Position numbers and translations under genes: made by a program. From positions 6,451,001 through 6,515,000 of the forward strand of contig NZ_CP025407.1 of the NCBI RefSeq assembly GCF_002847285.1: a stretch of 64,000 nucleotides of DNA, written 5' to 3'. Below, in pieces: positions 35,343 through 44,297 of the stretch. The stretch's first letter is position 1; each line of letters starts with the position of its first letter. The stretch is from Streptomyces sp. CMB-StM0423. Lineage in GTDB: Bacteria > Actinomycetota > Actinomycetes > Streptomycetales > Streptomycetaceae. The notes under the pieces are model-generated. The model was not told the DNA's origin and searched no databases. It saw nothing but the letters and a program-made list of their open reading frames with translations.

Positions 35343-35840
35343 TCAGCGGCCGTCGCGCGCGATGGGCGCCACGACCGCGCCCGTCAGCTCCGCCAGCACC
35401 GTCGGCGACAACTCCACCTCAAGGCCGCGCCGGCCCGCGGAGACGCAGACCGTCGGCCGCCCCGCGGCCGAGGAGTCCAGCACCGTCGGCAGCCGCTTGC
35501 GCTGGCCCAGCGGGGAGATGCCGCCGCGGACGTAGCCCGTGGTGCGCTCGGCGTGCGCCGGGTCCGCCATCACGGCCTTCTTGCCGCCGGCCGCCGCGGC
35601 CAGCGCCTTGAGGTCCAGCGCGCCCGAGACCGGCACGATCGCGACGGTCAGCGCGCCGTCGACCTCGGCGACCAGGGTCTTGAAGACCTGGCCCGGATCG
35701 ACGCCGAGCGCTTCCGCCGCCTCCTCGCCGTACGACGCGGCGGCGGGGTCGTGGGCGTACGCGTGGACGGTGAACTCGGCGCCGGCCTTGGTCAGCGCCA
35801 CCGTGGCCGGGGTGGACCCGGCCTGCTTCTTCTTGGCCAT
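35343..35840 (-). CDS. ybaK: YbaK-family Cys-tRNA(Pro)/aminoacyl-tRNA deacylase
   Basis: The 165-residue product is a YbaK/EbsC-type trans-editing hydrolase that removes mischarged amino acids (mainly Cys) from tRNA-Pro. Signatures are the central EALGVDPGQVFKTLVAEVDG with the conserved lysine and the C-terminal GYVRGGISPLGQRKRLPTVLD, including the GGxSPxG loop. The ATG at 35840 has no clear ribosome-binding site; it lies 17 bases after the Lon-domain gene, so it is probably translated from a shared mRNA. Confidence 0.92.
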   Translation of the reverse strand: MAKKKQAGSTPATVALTKAGAEFTVHAYAHDPAAASYGEEAAEALGVDPGQVFKTLVAEVDGALTVAIVPVSGALDLKALAAAAGGKKAVMADPAHAERTTGYVRGGISPLGQRKRLPTVLDSSAAGRPTVCVSAGRRGLEVELSPTVLAELTGAVVAPIARDGR

Positions 35841-35857
35841 GGGGAGGGGAACCGGGG

Positions 35858-36595
35858 TCAGTTGGGGCTCGTCGGCTGCCGCGTCAGGTCGACCGCGGGC
35901 AGCGACGGGAGCTTACCCAGCACCGCGCTCTCGCGCCGCAGGATTTTCAGCTCGGCCGACAGCCGCGAGGCGGTGTCCCGGGCCTGGAGGAGCTGCTGCT
36001 TCGACGGGGTGTCCAGCACGGCGGCCGCGGCGACGAGATACGACAGCACCGACGGCTCGTCCGGCAGCTCCGTGGCCGCGCCGAGCGAGCGTTCGCGGGC
36101 GCCGGCCAGCCTCTTCTGGTACGTCCTGAAGGCCCGTACGACCGCCGCGGACAGCACGCCCGCGCCCTCGCCCGACTGCTCGGGCAGCGCCTCGACCTCA
36201 CCGGTCAGGTACTCGCCCGAGGCGTCCACCGACAGCAGCCGGAACCTGCGGGTGCCGGTGACCAGCACCTCGTATCCGCCGCTGTCCTTCTCCCGGATCG
36301 TCGCCGCGTCCGCGACGCAGCCGACGCCGTAGAACGCCTGCATCGGGTCGGTGCCGAAGCCGGCCGCGGGACCGCGCTCGGGCAGCGCGGTCCGGTCCGG
36401 CAGTCCCGGACCCGTGGGCGCGACCTCGCGGCCGTCCCGGATCGCCACCACGCCGAACCGCCGCTCCGCCTCGGGCAGCTTGCGCAGGTCGCGCATCATC
36501 GCCCGGTACCGCTCCTCGAACACGTTCAAGGGCATGACGAGGCCCGGGAACAGCACCGCGTTCAGCGGGAAGAGGGGCAGGCGTGCGGTGGTCAC
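35858..36595 (-). CDS. Lon-substrate-binding (LON N-domain) protein
   Basis: The 245-residue product is a stand-alone LON N-terminal domain, without ATPase or protease parts. It begins MTTARLPLFPLNAVLFPGLVMPLNVFEERYRAMM, the classic start of the domain, with FGVVAIRDGREV and GVGCVADAATIRE later and a helical C-terminus (YLVAAAAVLDTPSKQQLLQA). Such proteins are widespread and of uncertain role, possibly presenting substrates to proteases. The GTG at 36595 has a perfect TAGGAT -10 hexamer six bases upstream, suggesting a leaderless start. It is upstream of ybaK. Confidence 0.88.
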   Translation of the reverse strand: MTTARLPLFPLNAVLFPGLVMPLNVFEERYRAMMRDLRKLPEAERRFGVVAIRDGREVAPTGPGLPDRTALPERGPAAGFGTDPMQAFYGVGCVADAATIREKDSGGYEVLVTGTRRFRLLSVDASGEYLTGEVEALPEQSGEGAGVLSAAVVRAFRTYQKRLAGARERSLGAATELPDEPSVLSYLVAAAAVLDTPSKQQLLQARDTASRLSAELKILRRESAVLGKLPSLPAVDLTRQPTSPN

Positions 36596-36601
36596 AGGCG
36601 G

Positions 36602-36607
36602 ATCCTA
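36602..36607 (-). promoter_or_regulatory. -10 element for the leaderless LON-domain gene
   Basis: On the minus strand TAGGAT, the Streptomyces consensus -10, lies six bases before the GTG at 36595. The matching -35 would fall at the end of the upstream gene and is weak. Confidence 0.5.
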
Positions 36608-36625
36608 ACGGTCCCGGCCGGTACC

Positions 36626-38233
36626 TCACTGGCGGCGCAGCGCACGGGAGACGCCGGCCGCCACCGTGGTGGCGAGCACCCAGCCGGCGAGCACGAGCAC
36701 CGTGGCCGTCCACTGGTAATGCCCCGACTGATGCCAGGCGTTGTCCTGGCCCAGGTCTATGACGGGCAGCAGCAGATCGAGCACGTAGAGCGGCGGGCTC
36801 CACTCGGGCCCCTCGCCGGGGCGCAGCGCGCGCGGCTCCTGGTGTGCGAAGTACAGCGAGCCGACCGCCCAGAGGACCGCCATCCACACCACGGCGCGGG
36901 TGGGGCGGTAGCCGTACGCGACCGTCCAGTCCTGCAGCAGTCCCCACGCCTTGCCGGTCAGCGGCAGTGTCTCGCGCTGGCGGCGGTGCTTGGCGAGCAT
37001 GACCTCGCGGGCGTCGTGGTCCTCGCCGCTGTTGCGCAGGACGGCGGCCAGCAGCTCGTACGGCTCGGGGGAGAACTCCGGGGTGGCGGCCTCCACCCAC
37101 TCCAGCCGGTGCACCAGCGGGAAGGCGCCGACGGGTATGAGGTGCTCGTAGAAGAACCCGGCCATCGCCAGCCGCCCGGGACCCGGCCAGCTCGTGTACT
37201 TGTCGCGGAGGTTGACCACCCGGGCGCCGGACAGCACGACCCTGCCGCCCTCCGGCTCGCGGCTCATGAAGCGCAGCTCCGGCGTCTGGATCCGGCGCAG
37301 GGACATCTCCTGCTCCGGATCCATCACGAAGCGCGCGCCGTCGAGGTCGATGGAGTCGCCGAAGCGGCCGTCGTCCAGGCGCAGCCCGCCGTGGCACTCG
37401 AAGCGCTGCATCCGCGTGCCGCGCGGCGGGGTGTGGCCGCTGATGCCGTACGGGGGCGTGGCCCCGCCCGTCGCGGCCTCGGGGACCGCCGCCGGGGCCA
37501 TGTGCAGCGAGCGCTCGACGGTGAGCTGCGGCGCGTTGAGCGCGCGCTTGCCGTACGGGTTGCGCAGGACGCTGCCGCTCAGGTTCAGCGAGACGCCGAC
37601 GGTCGCGCCGCGCATCCGCAGCTCGCCGTGCGCCTGCAGCAGGTCGGCCTGGAGGTCCTGGCCGACGGTGATGCCGTCGGCGGCGACGGCCACGCCGCGC
37701 CGGTCACGGCCGACGGTGAGCTGGCTGAGCAGCAGGTCCGTGCCTATGTGGGCGTCCGTGAGGCGGATGCCGCCGTCCACCGTGCAGCGGGGCATGTGCA
37801 TGTCGCCGCTGGTGGTCAGCCGGGCGGCCTCCAGCCGCGGCACCGAGCACTCCACCAGGCGCAGCGTGGCGAAGGAGCACTCGGGCAGCAGCATCTCGTT
37901 CTCGAAGCGGCAGTTGCGCAACTCCACGTACGGCTCGACACGGCCGCCGGAGAGGTCGAGCGTGCCCGTGACGTACGCCCCGGCCAGCTTGAGCGACGAC
38001 ACCCGGCCGGGACGGGCCGGCGGGCCGTGCAGCAGGAGCCGGGCGAGTAAGGAGGCGCGCACGCTGCGCTCCGGCCCCCAGACGTGCAGCCCCGCCGGGT
38101 CGTTCTGCCCGGGATCGCGCGAACGCAGATCGTATGTCGCTCCCTCCTGGAAGGCTTCCCACAGCCCCCGCTCCGTCGCCGAAAGGTCCTCGGGCGGCAC
38201 CGCCCGGTCGTGCTGTGCAGCGGTCAACGACAC
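36626..38233 (-). CDS. Beta-helix protein with C-terminal membrane anchor, function unknown
   Basis: The 535-residue product has a long N-terminal part of short repeats that look like turns of a right-handed beta helix or pentapeptide-like stack (LKLAGAYVTGTLDLSGGRVEP, GGIRLTDAHIGTDLLLSQLTV, ELRMRGATVGVSLNLSGS). A helical region follows (residues 390-450). At the C-terminus are two or three hydrophobic segments with the conserved piece YVLDLLLPVIDLGQDNAW. Homologues are sometimes labelled membrane-associated oxidoreductase, but I see no cofactor motif. The GTG at 38233 has AGGGGAG very close; a GTG at 38293 with TACTAG six bases upstream is a strong alternative. It is divergent from the histidine operon. 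Confidence 0.75.
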   Translation of the reverse strand: MSLTAAQHDRAVPPEDLSATERGLWEAFQEGATYDLRSRDPGQNDPAGLHVWGPERSVRASLLARLLLHGPPARPGRVSSLKLAGAYVTGTLDLSGGRVEPYVELRNCRFENEMLLPECSFATLRLVECSVPRLEAARLTTSGDMHMPRCTVDGGIRLTDAHIGTDLLLSQLTVGRDRRGVAVAADGITVGQDLQADLLQAHGELRMRGATVGVSLNLSGSVLRNPYGKRALNAPQLTVERSLHMAPAAVPEAATGGATPPYGISGHTPPRGTRMQRFECHGGLRLDDGRFGDSIDLDGARFVMDPEQEMSLRRIQTPELRFMSREPEGGRVVLSGARVVNLRDKYTSWPGPGRLAMAGFFYEHLIPVGAFPLVHRLEWVEAATPEFSPEPYELLAAVLRNSGEDHDAREVMLAKHRRQRETLPLTGKAWGLLQDWTVAYGYRPTRAVVWMAVLWAVGSLYFAHQEPRALRPGEGPEWSPPLYVLDLLLPVIDLGQDNAWHQSGHYQWTATVLVLAGWVLATTVAAGVSRALRRQ

Positions 38234-38301
38234 GCTCCCCTGGTCTGCCCGCGTCCGTCCCGTACGGCTCTGATTCCCCTCGGGGCGGCACACTGAACGC
38301 T

Positions 38302-38314
38302 AGTACCAGGTACT
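38302..38314. promoter_or_regulatory. Palindrome AGTACCAGGTACT between the membrane protein and hisD
   Basis: Six-base arms (AGTACC and GGTACT) surround a single central base. The site overlaps the possible -10 region of the leftward gene and lies 75 bases upstream of hisD, so it could be a shared operator. No known regulator consensus is matched with certainty. Confidence 0.4.
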
Positions 38315-38388
38315 GACAGTGACGATTTTGCGGTCCAGCCTGTGGACAACCGGGCCGCGGCCCTGGGCCGTCTGAGAGACTTGGACAC

Positions 38389-39732
38389 GTGATCTCCCGA
38401 ATCGATCTGCGCGGCTCCGCCGCCGCTTCCGGCGCAGGCGGCGGCATCGACCGCGACCTGCTGCCCCGTGCCGAGCTCGACGTCGAGGCCGCCCTGGAGA
38501 AGGTGCGCCCGCTGTGCGAGGACGTCCGGCATCGCGGCACCGCGGCGGTGATCGAGATCACAGAGCGTTTCGACGGAGTGACGCTGGAGCGGCTGCGGGT
38601 GCCCGCGGAGGCGCTCCGGCGCGCGCTGGCCGAGCTGGACCCCAAGGTGCGCGCCGCGCTGGAGGAGTCGATCCGCCGCGCCCGCATCGTCCACCGCGAG
38701 CAGCGCCGCGCCGACACCGCGGTGCGGGTCGTCCCCGGCGGGACGGTCACGGAGCGCTGGCTCCCGGTCGCCCGCGTCGGGCTGTACGTGCCGGGCGGCC
38801 AGGCCGTGTATCCGTCCTCCGTCGTCATGAACGTGGTGCCGGCCCAGGAGGCGGGCGTGCCGTCGCTGGCCGTCTCCTCGCCCCCGCAGAAGGACGTGCC
38901 GAACTCGTGGGGTGCGGGCCTGCCGCACCCGACGATCCTCGCCGCCTGTGCCCTGCTCGGCGTGGACGAGGTGTACGCGGCGGGAGGCGCCCAGGCCGTC
39001 GCCATGTTCGCGTACGGGACGGACGAGTGCGCCCCCGTCGACCTGGTCACCGGCCCGGGGAACGTGTATGTGGCCGCCGCCAAGCGCCTGTTGAAGGGCC
39101 GTATCGGCATCGACGCCGAGGCCGGCCCCACCGAGATCGCCGTCCTCGCCGACGACACCGCGGACCCCGCGTACGTCGCCGCGGACCTCATCAGCCAGGC
39201 CGAGCACGACGAGCTGGCCGCCGCCGTGCTGGTCACGCCGTCGGAGCGGCTGGCCGAGGCCGTCGAGGCCGAGCTGAAGACGCAGGTGGCCGCGACCCGG
39301 CATGTCGAGCGGATCACCGCAGCGCTGGGCGGCCGGCAGTCCGGCATCGTGCTCGTGGACGACCTGGAGGCCGGCCTGCGCGTCGTCGACGCCTACGCCG
39401 CCGAGCACGTGGAGATCCAGACCGCCGACGCCGCCGCGCTCGCCGCCCGGGTGCGCAACGCCGGCGCGATCTTCGTCGGCCCGTACGCCCCGGTCTCGCT
39501 GGGGGACTACTGCGCCGGCTCGAACCACGTGCTGCCCACCGGCGGCTGCGCCTGCCACTCCTCTGGGCTGTCCGTGCAGTCCTTCCTCAAGGGCATCCAC
39601 GTCGTGGACTACACGCGCGACGCCCTCGCCGAGGTCACCGCGCACGTGGTGAACCTCGCGGAGGCCGAGGACCTGCCCGCCCACGGCGCCGCGCTGAAGG
39701 CTCGTTTCTCATGGAAGGTGCCGCAGCCGTGA
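38389..39732 (+). CDS. hisD: Histidinol dehydrogenase HisD
   Basis: HisD catalyses the last two steps of histidine synthesis, oxidising L-histidinol to L-histidine with two NAD+. The 447-residue product contains the zinc-dependent signature region with GPTEIAVLADDTADPAYVAADLISQAEHDELAAAVLV and the late motifs GAIFVGPYAPVSLGDYCAGSNHVLPT and FLKGIHVVDY. It is the first gene of a tightly packed operon and overlaps hisC by four bases (GTGA). The GTG at 38389 has a GAGACT hexamer seven bases upstream and no good ribosome-binding site, so the operon may start with a leaderless message. Confidence 0.97.
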   Translation: MISRIDLRGSAAASGAGGGIDRDLLPRAELDVEAALEKVRPLCEDVRHRGTAAVIEITERFDGVTLERLRVPAEALRRALAELDPKVRAALEESIRRARIVHREQRRADTAVRVVPGGTVTERWLPVARVGLYVPGGQAVYPSSVVMNVVPAQEAGVPSLAVSSPPQKDVPNSWGAGLPHPTILAACALLGVDEVYAAGGAQAVAMFAYGTDECAPVDLVTGPGNVYVAAAKRLLKGRIGIDAEAGPTEIAVLADDTADPAYVAADLISQAEHDELAAAVLVTPSERLAEAVEAELKTQVAATRHVERITAALGGRQSGIVLVDDLEAGLRVVDAYAAEHVEIQTADAAALAARVRNAGAIFVGPYAPVSLGDYCAGSNHVLPTGGCACHSSGLSVQSFLKGIHVVDYTRDALAEVTAHVVNLAEAEDLPAHGAALKARFSWKVPQP

Positions 39733-40835
39733 CCGCGATCGACGACCTGCCCGTCCGCGAAGAACTGCGCGGCAAGTCCCCGTACGGCGCGCCCCAGCTC
39801 GACGTGCCCGTCCGGCTGAACACCAACGAGAACCCCTACCCGCTGCCCGAGCCCCTGGTCAGGCGCATCGCCGAGCGCGTCACCGAGGCGGCCCGCCGGC
39901 TCAACCGCTACCCCGACCGGGACGCGGTCGAGCTGCGCACCGAGCTGGCGCGCTACCTGTCGCGCACCGCGGGCCACGAGGTGACCACCGCCCAGGTGTG
40001 GGCGGCCAACGGGTCCAACGAGGTCATCCAGCAACTGCTGCAGACCTTCGGCGGCCCCGGCCGCACCGCCATCGGCTTCGAGCCGTCGTACTCGATGCAC
40101 GCGCTGATCTCCCGCGGCACCGGCACCGGTTGGCTCTCGGGCCCGCGGCGCGACGACTTCACCATCGACGCCGGCGCAGCCGAGCGCGCCATCGCCGAGC
40201 ACCGCCCCGAGGTGGTGTTCGTCTGCTCGCCGAACAACCCCACCGGCACCGCCGTGGACCGCGGGACCGTCCTGCGGCTGTACGAGGCCGCGCAGGCGGC
40301 GGGTCCTTCGATGGTCGTGTTGGACGAGGCGTACGGCGAGTTCAGCCACCGCCCGTCGCTGCTGCCGCTGATCGAGGGCCGCCCGCGGCTGGTCCTCACC
40401 CGCACGATGTCCAAGGCGTTCGGCGCCGCCGGCCTGCGGCTGGGCTACCTCGCCGCCGACCCCGCCGTGGTCGACGCGGTCCAGCTCGTCCGGCTGCCGT
40501 ACCACCTGTCCGCCGTCACCCAGGCCACCGCGCTCGCCGCCCTGGAGCACACCGATACCCTGCTCCAGTACGTCGAACAGCTCAAGCAGGAGCGGGACCG
40601 GCTGGTGTCGGAGCTGACAGCGCTCGGCTGCGAGGTCACCGAGTCCGACGCCAACTTCGTCCAGTTCGGCCGCTTCCCGGACGCGCACGCGGCATGGGAG
40701 CGGCTGCTGGACGCGGGCGTGCTGGTCCGTGACAACGGCGTGCCCGGCTTCCTGCGCGTCAGCGCAGGCACACCGGCGGAGAACGACGCGTTCCTCGATG
40801 CGGTGCGCGCGCTGAAGAAGGAGAGCAACTCATGA
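39729..40835 (+). CDS. hisC: Histidinol-phosphate aminotransferase HisC
   Basis: HisC is the PLP-dependent class II aminotransferase that makes histidinol phosphate from imidazole-acetol phosphate. The 368-residue product has VRLNTNENPYPLP at the start, CSPNNPTGTAVDRG in the middle and the PLP lysine Lys229 in TMSKAFGAAGLRLGY. The GTG at 39729 overlaps the hisD stop as GTGA; an ATG at 39711 is possible but overlaps more. The 3' end overlaps hisB as ATGA. Confidence 0.96.
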   Translation: MTAIDDLPVREELRGKSPYGAPQLDVPVRLNTNENPYPLPEPLVRRIAERVTEAARRLNRYPDRDAVELRTELARYLSRTAGHEVTTAQVWAANGSNEVIQQLLQTFGGPGRTAIGFEPSYSMHALISRGTGTGWLSGPRRDDFTIDAGAAERAIAEHRPEVVFVCSPNNPTGTAVDRGTVLRLYEAAQAAGPSMVVLDEAYGEFSHRPSLLPLIEGRPRLVLTRTMSKAFGAAGLRLGYLAADPAVVDAVQLVRLPYHLSAVTQATALAALEHTDTLLQYVEQLKQERDRLVSELTALGCEVTESDANFVQFGRFPDAHAAWERLLDAGVLVRDNGVPGFLRVSAGTPAENDAFLDAVRALKKESNS

Positions 40836-41425
40836 CCCGCGTGGGCCGCGTCGAGCGCACCACGAAGGAGACCTCGGTCGTCGTCGAGCTGAACCTCGAC
40901 GGCCGCGGCGAGGTCTCAGTGTCGACGGGCGTCGGCTTCTTCGACCACATGCTCGACCAGTTGGGCCGCCACGGCCTCTTCGACCTCACCGTCAAGACCG
41001 ACGGCGACCTGCACATCGACAGCCACCACACCATGGAGGACACCGCGCTGGCCCTGGGCGCCGCCTTCCGGCAGGCCCTGGGCGACAAGCGCGGCATCGT
41101 GCGGTTCGCCGACGCCTCCGTGCCGCTGGACGAGTCGCTGGCCCAGGTCACCGTCGACCTGTCCGGCCGCCCGTACCTGGTGCACACCGAGCCCGAGGGC
41201 ATGGCCGCGATGATCGGCGCGGACTACGACACGACGATGACCCGGCACATCCTGGAGTCGTTCGTCGCCCAGGCGCAGATCGCGCTGCACGTCCACGTGC
41301 CCTACGGGCGCAACGCGCACCACATCGTGGAGTGCCAGTTCAAGGCGCTCGCCCGCGCCCTGCGCTACGCGGCGGAGATCGATCCGCGGCAGACCGGTAT
41401 TCCGTCGACCAAGGGCGCGCTGTAA
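40832..41425 (+). CDS. hisB: Imidazoleglycerol-phosphate dehydratase HisB
   Basis: This is the monofunctional manganese-dependent dehydratase, 197 residues. It has two copies of the family metal-binding pattern, GFFDHMLDQLGRHG with DSHHTMEDTALALG, and the later HILESFVAQAQIALHVHVPYGRNAHHIVE. There is no fused histidinol-phosphatase domain, as usual in actinobacteria. Translation is coupled to hisC through the ATGA overlap; its stop overlaps the next start by one base. Confidence 0.97.
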   Translation: MTRVGRVERTTKETSVVVELNLDGRGEVSVSTGVGFFDHMLDQLGRHGLFDLTVKTDGDLHIDSHHTMEDTALALGAAFRQALGDKRGIVRFADASVPLDESLAQVTVDLSGRPYLVHTEPEGMAAMIGADYDTTMTRHILESFVAQAQIALHVHVPYGRNAHHIVECQFKALARALRYAAEIDPRQTGIPSTKGAL

Positions 41426-41589
41426 TGAACGGCCTGTCGATACTGCTGATCTTCGTGGGGCTCTTCCTGCTCGGCGGCGTCATCTCCTTCATCAAGCAGG
41501 GCCAGTCGAAGAACGTGATCGCCGTGCTCGCCATCGGCGCCGCGATGGCGCTCGCCGCGGGCGTCCTGCGGCTGGGGGTGTGGGGTTGA
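41425..41589 (+). CDS. 54-residue membrane miniprotein inside the histidine operon
   Basis: The ATG shares its first base with the hisB stop (TAATG), and the stop overlaps the hisH start region. The product begins MNGLSILLIFVGLFLLGGVI, a first membrane helix, followed by a short polar loop SFIKQGQSKN and a second helix VIAVLAIGAAMALAAGVLRLG. No family function is known to me. The tight overlaps on both sides and normal codon bias argue that it is translated. A role in histidine metabolism is not implied by sequence. Confidence 0.75.
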   Translation: MNGLSILLIFVGLFLLGGVISFIKQGQSKNVIAVLAIGAAMALAAGVLRLGVWG

Positions 41590-42329
41590 CCGACCGCGCC
41601 GCGTCCACCGCTCCCACCGCCTCCGCCGGGCCCGGGGCCACGGCGCCGCCGGTCGCCGTACCCGCCGCCCGCCGCCGCGAGGGCGGCGCTGGCGGGCGCA
41701 AGAGCGTCGTCGTCTTCGACTACGGCTTCGGGAACGTCCGCTCCGCCGAGCGGGCCGTCGCCCGCGCGGGCGCCGAGGTGGAGATCACCGGCGACTACGA
41801 CCGGGCGATGGCCGCCGACGGCCTGCTGGTGCCCGGCGTCGGCGCCTTCGCCGCCTGCATGGGCGGGCTGAAGGAGGCCCGCGGCGACTGGGTCGTCGAG
41901 CGCCGGCTGGCCGGCGGCCGGCCCGTACTGGGCATCTGCGTCGGCATGCAGATCCTCTTCGAGCAGGGCGTCGAGCACGGCGTACGGACCGACGGTATGG
42001 GGGAGTGGCCCGGCACGGTCGAGGCGCTGCAGGCAGACGTCGTGCCGCACATGGGCTGGAACACCGTCGAGATCGCGGCCGGCTCCCGGATGTTCGCGGG
42101 CATCGACGCCGGGGAGCGCTTCTACTTCGTGCACTCCTACGCCGCCCGCCGCTGGGAGCTGGAGGTGCACAACCCGCGCATCTCCCCGCCCGCCGTCACC
42201 TGGAGCACCCACGGCGAGCCGTTCGTCGCAGCCGTCGAGAACGGACCCCTGTGGGCCGCCCAGTTCCACCCCGAGAAGTCCGGCGACGCCGGTGCCCTCC
42301 TCCTCAAGAACTGGATCGAGACCCTCTGA
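41580..42329 (+). CDS. hisH: Imidazole glycerol phosphate synthase glutaminase subunit HisH
   Basis: HisH is the class I glutamine amidotransferase that supplies ammonia to HisF. The core begins at about residue 41 (KSVVVFDYGFGNVRSAERA) and includes the nucleophile Cys120 in LGICVGMQILF and the catalytic pair His230 and Glu232 in QFHPEKSG. The first 40 residues are a low-complexity Ala/Pro/Arg tail longer than in most HisH proteins. The start may be GTG 41580 or TTG 41586; the latter makes a four-base overlap with the miniprotein gene. It is followed by priA with a one-base overlap. Confidence 0.95.
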   Translation: MGLTDRAASTAPTASAGPGATAPPVAVPAARRREGGAGGRKSVVVFDYGFGNVRSAERAVARAGAEVEITGDYDRAMAADGLLVPGVGAFAACMGGLKEARGDWVVERRLAGGRPVLGICVGMQILFEQGVEHGVRTDGMGEWPGTVEALQADVVPHMGWNTVEIAAGSRMFAGIDAGERFYFVHSYAARRWELEVHNPRISPPAVTWSTHGEPFVAAVENGPLWAAQFHPEKSGDAGALLLKNWIETL

Positions 42330-43069
42330 TGACGCCCCGCGAGATGACCACCGCCCTGGAGCTGCTGCCCGCCGTCGACGTCCGCGACGGCCAGGCCGTA
42401 CGCCTGGTGCACGGCGAGTCCGGCACCGAGACCGGCTACGGGGACCCGCTGGAGGCCGCGCTCACCTGGCAGCGCGCCGGCGCCGAGTGGCTGCACCTGG
42501 TCGACCTCGACGCCGCCTTCGGCACCGGCGACAACCGCGCCCGTATCGGCGAGGTGGTCGCGGCGATGGACCTCAAGGTCGAGCTGTCCGGCGGCATCCG
42601 CGACGACGCGTCGCTGGCCGCCGCCCTCGCCACCGGCTGCACCCGCGTCAACCTCGGCACCGCCGCCCTGGAGTCCCCCGAGTGGGTCGCCCGGGTCATC
42701 GCCGAGCACGGCGACCGCATCGCCGTCGGCCTCGACGTCCGCGGCACCACGCTGCGCGGCCGCGGCTGGACCCGCGACGGCGGCGACCTGTACGAGACGC
42801 TGGCCCGGCTCGACGCCGAGGGCTGCGCGCGCTACGTGGTCACCGACATCAACAAGGACGGCACCCTCCAGGGCCCCAACCTGCCACTGCTCCGCGACGT
42901 CTGCGCCGCCACCGACCGGCCGGTCGTCGCCTCCGGCGGCGTCTCCTCCCTCGACGACCTGCGTGCCCTCGCCACGCTCGTCCCGGAAGGAGTCGAAGGG
43001 GCGATCGTCGGGAAGGCGCTCTACGCGAAGGCGTTCACGATGGAAGAAGCGTTGGAGGCGGTGTCCTGA
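42329..43069 (+). CDS. priA: Bifunctional HisA/TrpF isomerase PriA
   Basis: This 246-residue TIM-barrel enzyme occupies the hisA position. In actinobacteria lacking a separate trpF it isomerises both ProFAR (histidine pathway) and phosphoribosyl anthranilate (tryptophan pathway). Signatures are LLPAVDVRDGQAVRLVHGESG with the first catalytic Asp, GGIRDDASLAAALATGCTRVNLGTAAL, and VVTDINKDGTLQGPN with the second Asp. The dual activity is inferred from the family. The ATG shares one base with the hisH stop; MTTALELLPAV fifteen bases on is an alternative start. Confidence 0.94.
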   Translation: MTPREMTTALELLPAVDVRDGQAVRLVHGESGTETGYGDPLEAALTWQRAGAEWLHLVDLDAAFGTGDNRARIGEVVAAMDLKVELSGGIRDDASLAAALATGCTRVNLGTAALESPEWVARVIAEHGDRIAVGLDVRGTTLRGRGWTRDGGDLYETLARLDAEGCARYVVTDINKDGTLQGPNLPLLRDVCAATDRPVVASGGVSSLDDLRALATLVPEGVEGAIVGKALYAKAFTMEEALEAVS

Positions 43070-43487
43070 TGGCCGGTGGCGGCGCACGTCGTATCTCGTC
43101 CGGAGCCCCCTGGGAGGAGGAGTTCGGCTACTCGCGCGCGGTGGAGCTGCCCAACGGCCTCGTGCTGGTGGCCGGCTGCACGTCCGTCGTGGACGGCGTG
43201 ATCGTCGGCGAGGGCGATCCGCACACCCAGACGATGACCGCCTTCGGCGTCGCGTTCGAGGCGCTGAAGAGGATCGGCCTGGAGCGCGAGGACGTCGTGC
43301 GGACCCGGATGTTCCTCACCCACGCGCGCGACGTGGAGGCGGTCGGCGGGGCGCACAAGGAGCTGTTCGACGCCATCCGCCCCGCCGCCTCGCTGATCAT
43401 CGTCTCCGGCTTCGTGGACTCCCGGCTGGTCGTCGAGGTCGAGGTCGAGGCGTACCGCCCGGGCGGCTCCCGGGAAGCAGCCGGCGC

Positions 43488-43491
<4 letters not shown>
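43069..43491 (+). CDS. RidA-family protein (YjgF/YER057c)
   Basis: The 140-residue product is a RidA-type trimeric protein; members hydrolyse reactive enamines/imines released by PLP enzymes. Recognisable parts are SSGAPWEEEFGYSRAVELPNGLVLVAGCTSV, DPHTQTMTAFGVAFEALKRIGLEREDVVRTRMFLT and a late VVEVEVEAYRP. The arginine that binds the carboxylate in active RidA appears to be in VRTRMF. It overlaps priA by one base and hisF by four. A YjgF gene between priA and hisF is commonly conserved in Streptomyces. Confidence 0.88.
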
Positions 43492-44276
<785 letters not shown>

Positions 44277-44281
44277 GCGGC

Positions 44282-44297
44282 GCCCGCGGCCGCGGGC
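44282..44297. terminator. Palindrome between convergent hisF and ligand-binding gene
   Basis: GCCCGCGGCCGCGGGC is a perfect 16-base palindrome filling the gap between two convergent stop codons. With four unpaired bases it would form a 6-pair hairpin; as a terminator for both genes it is plausible but short. Confidence 0.4.
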
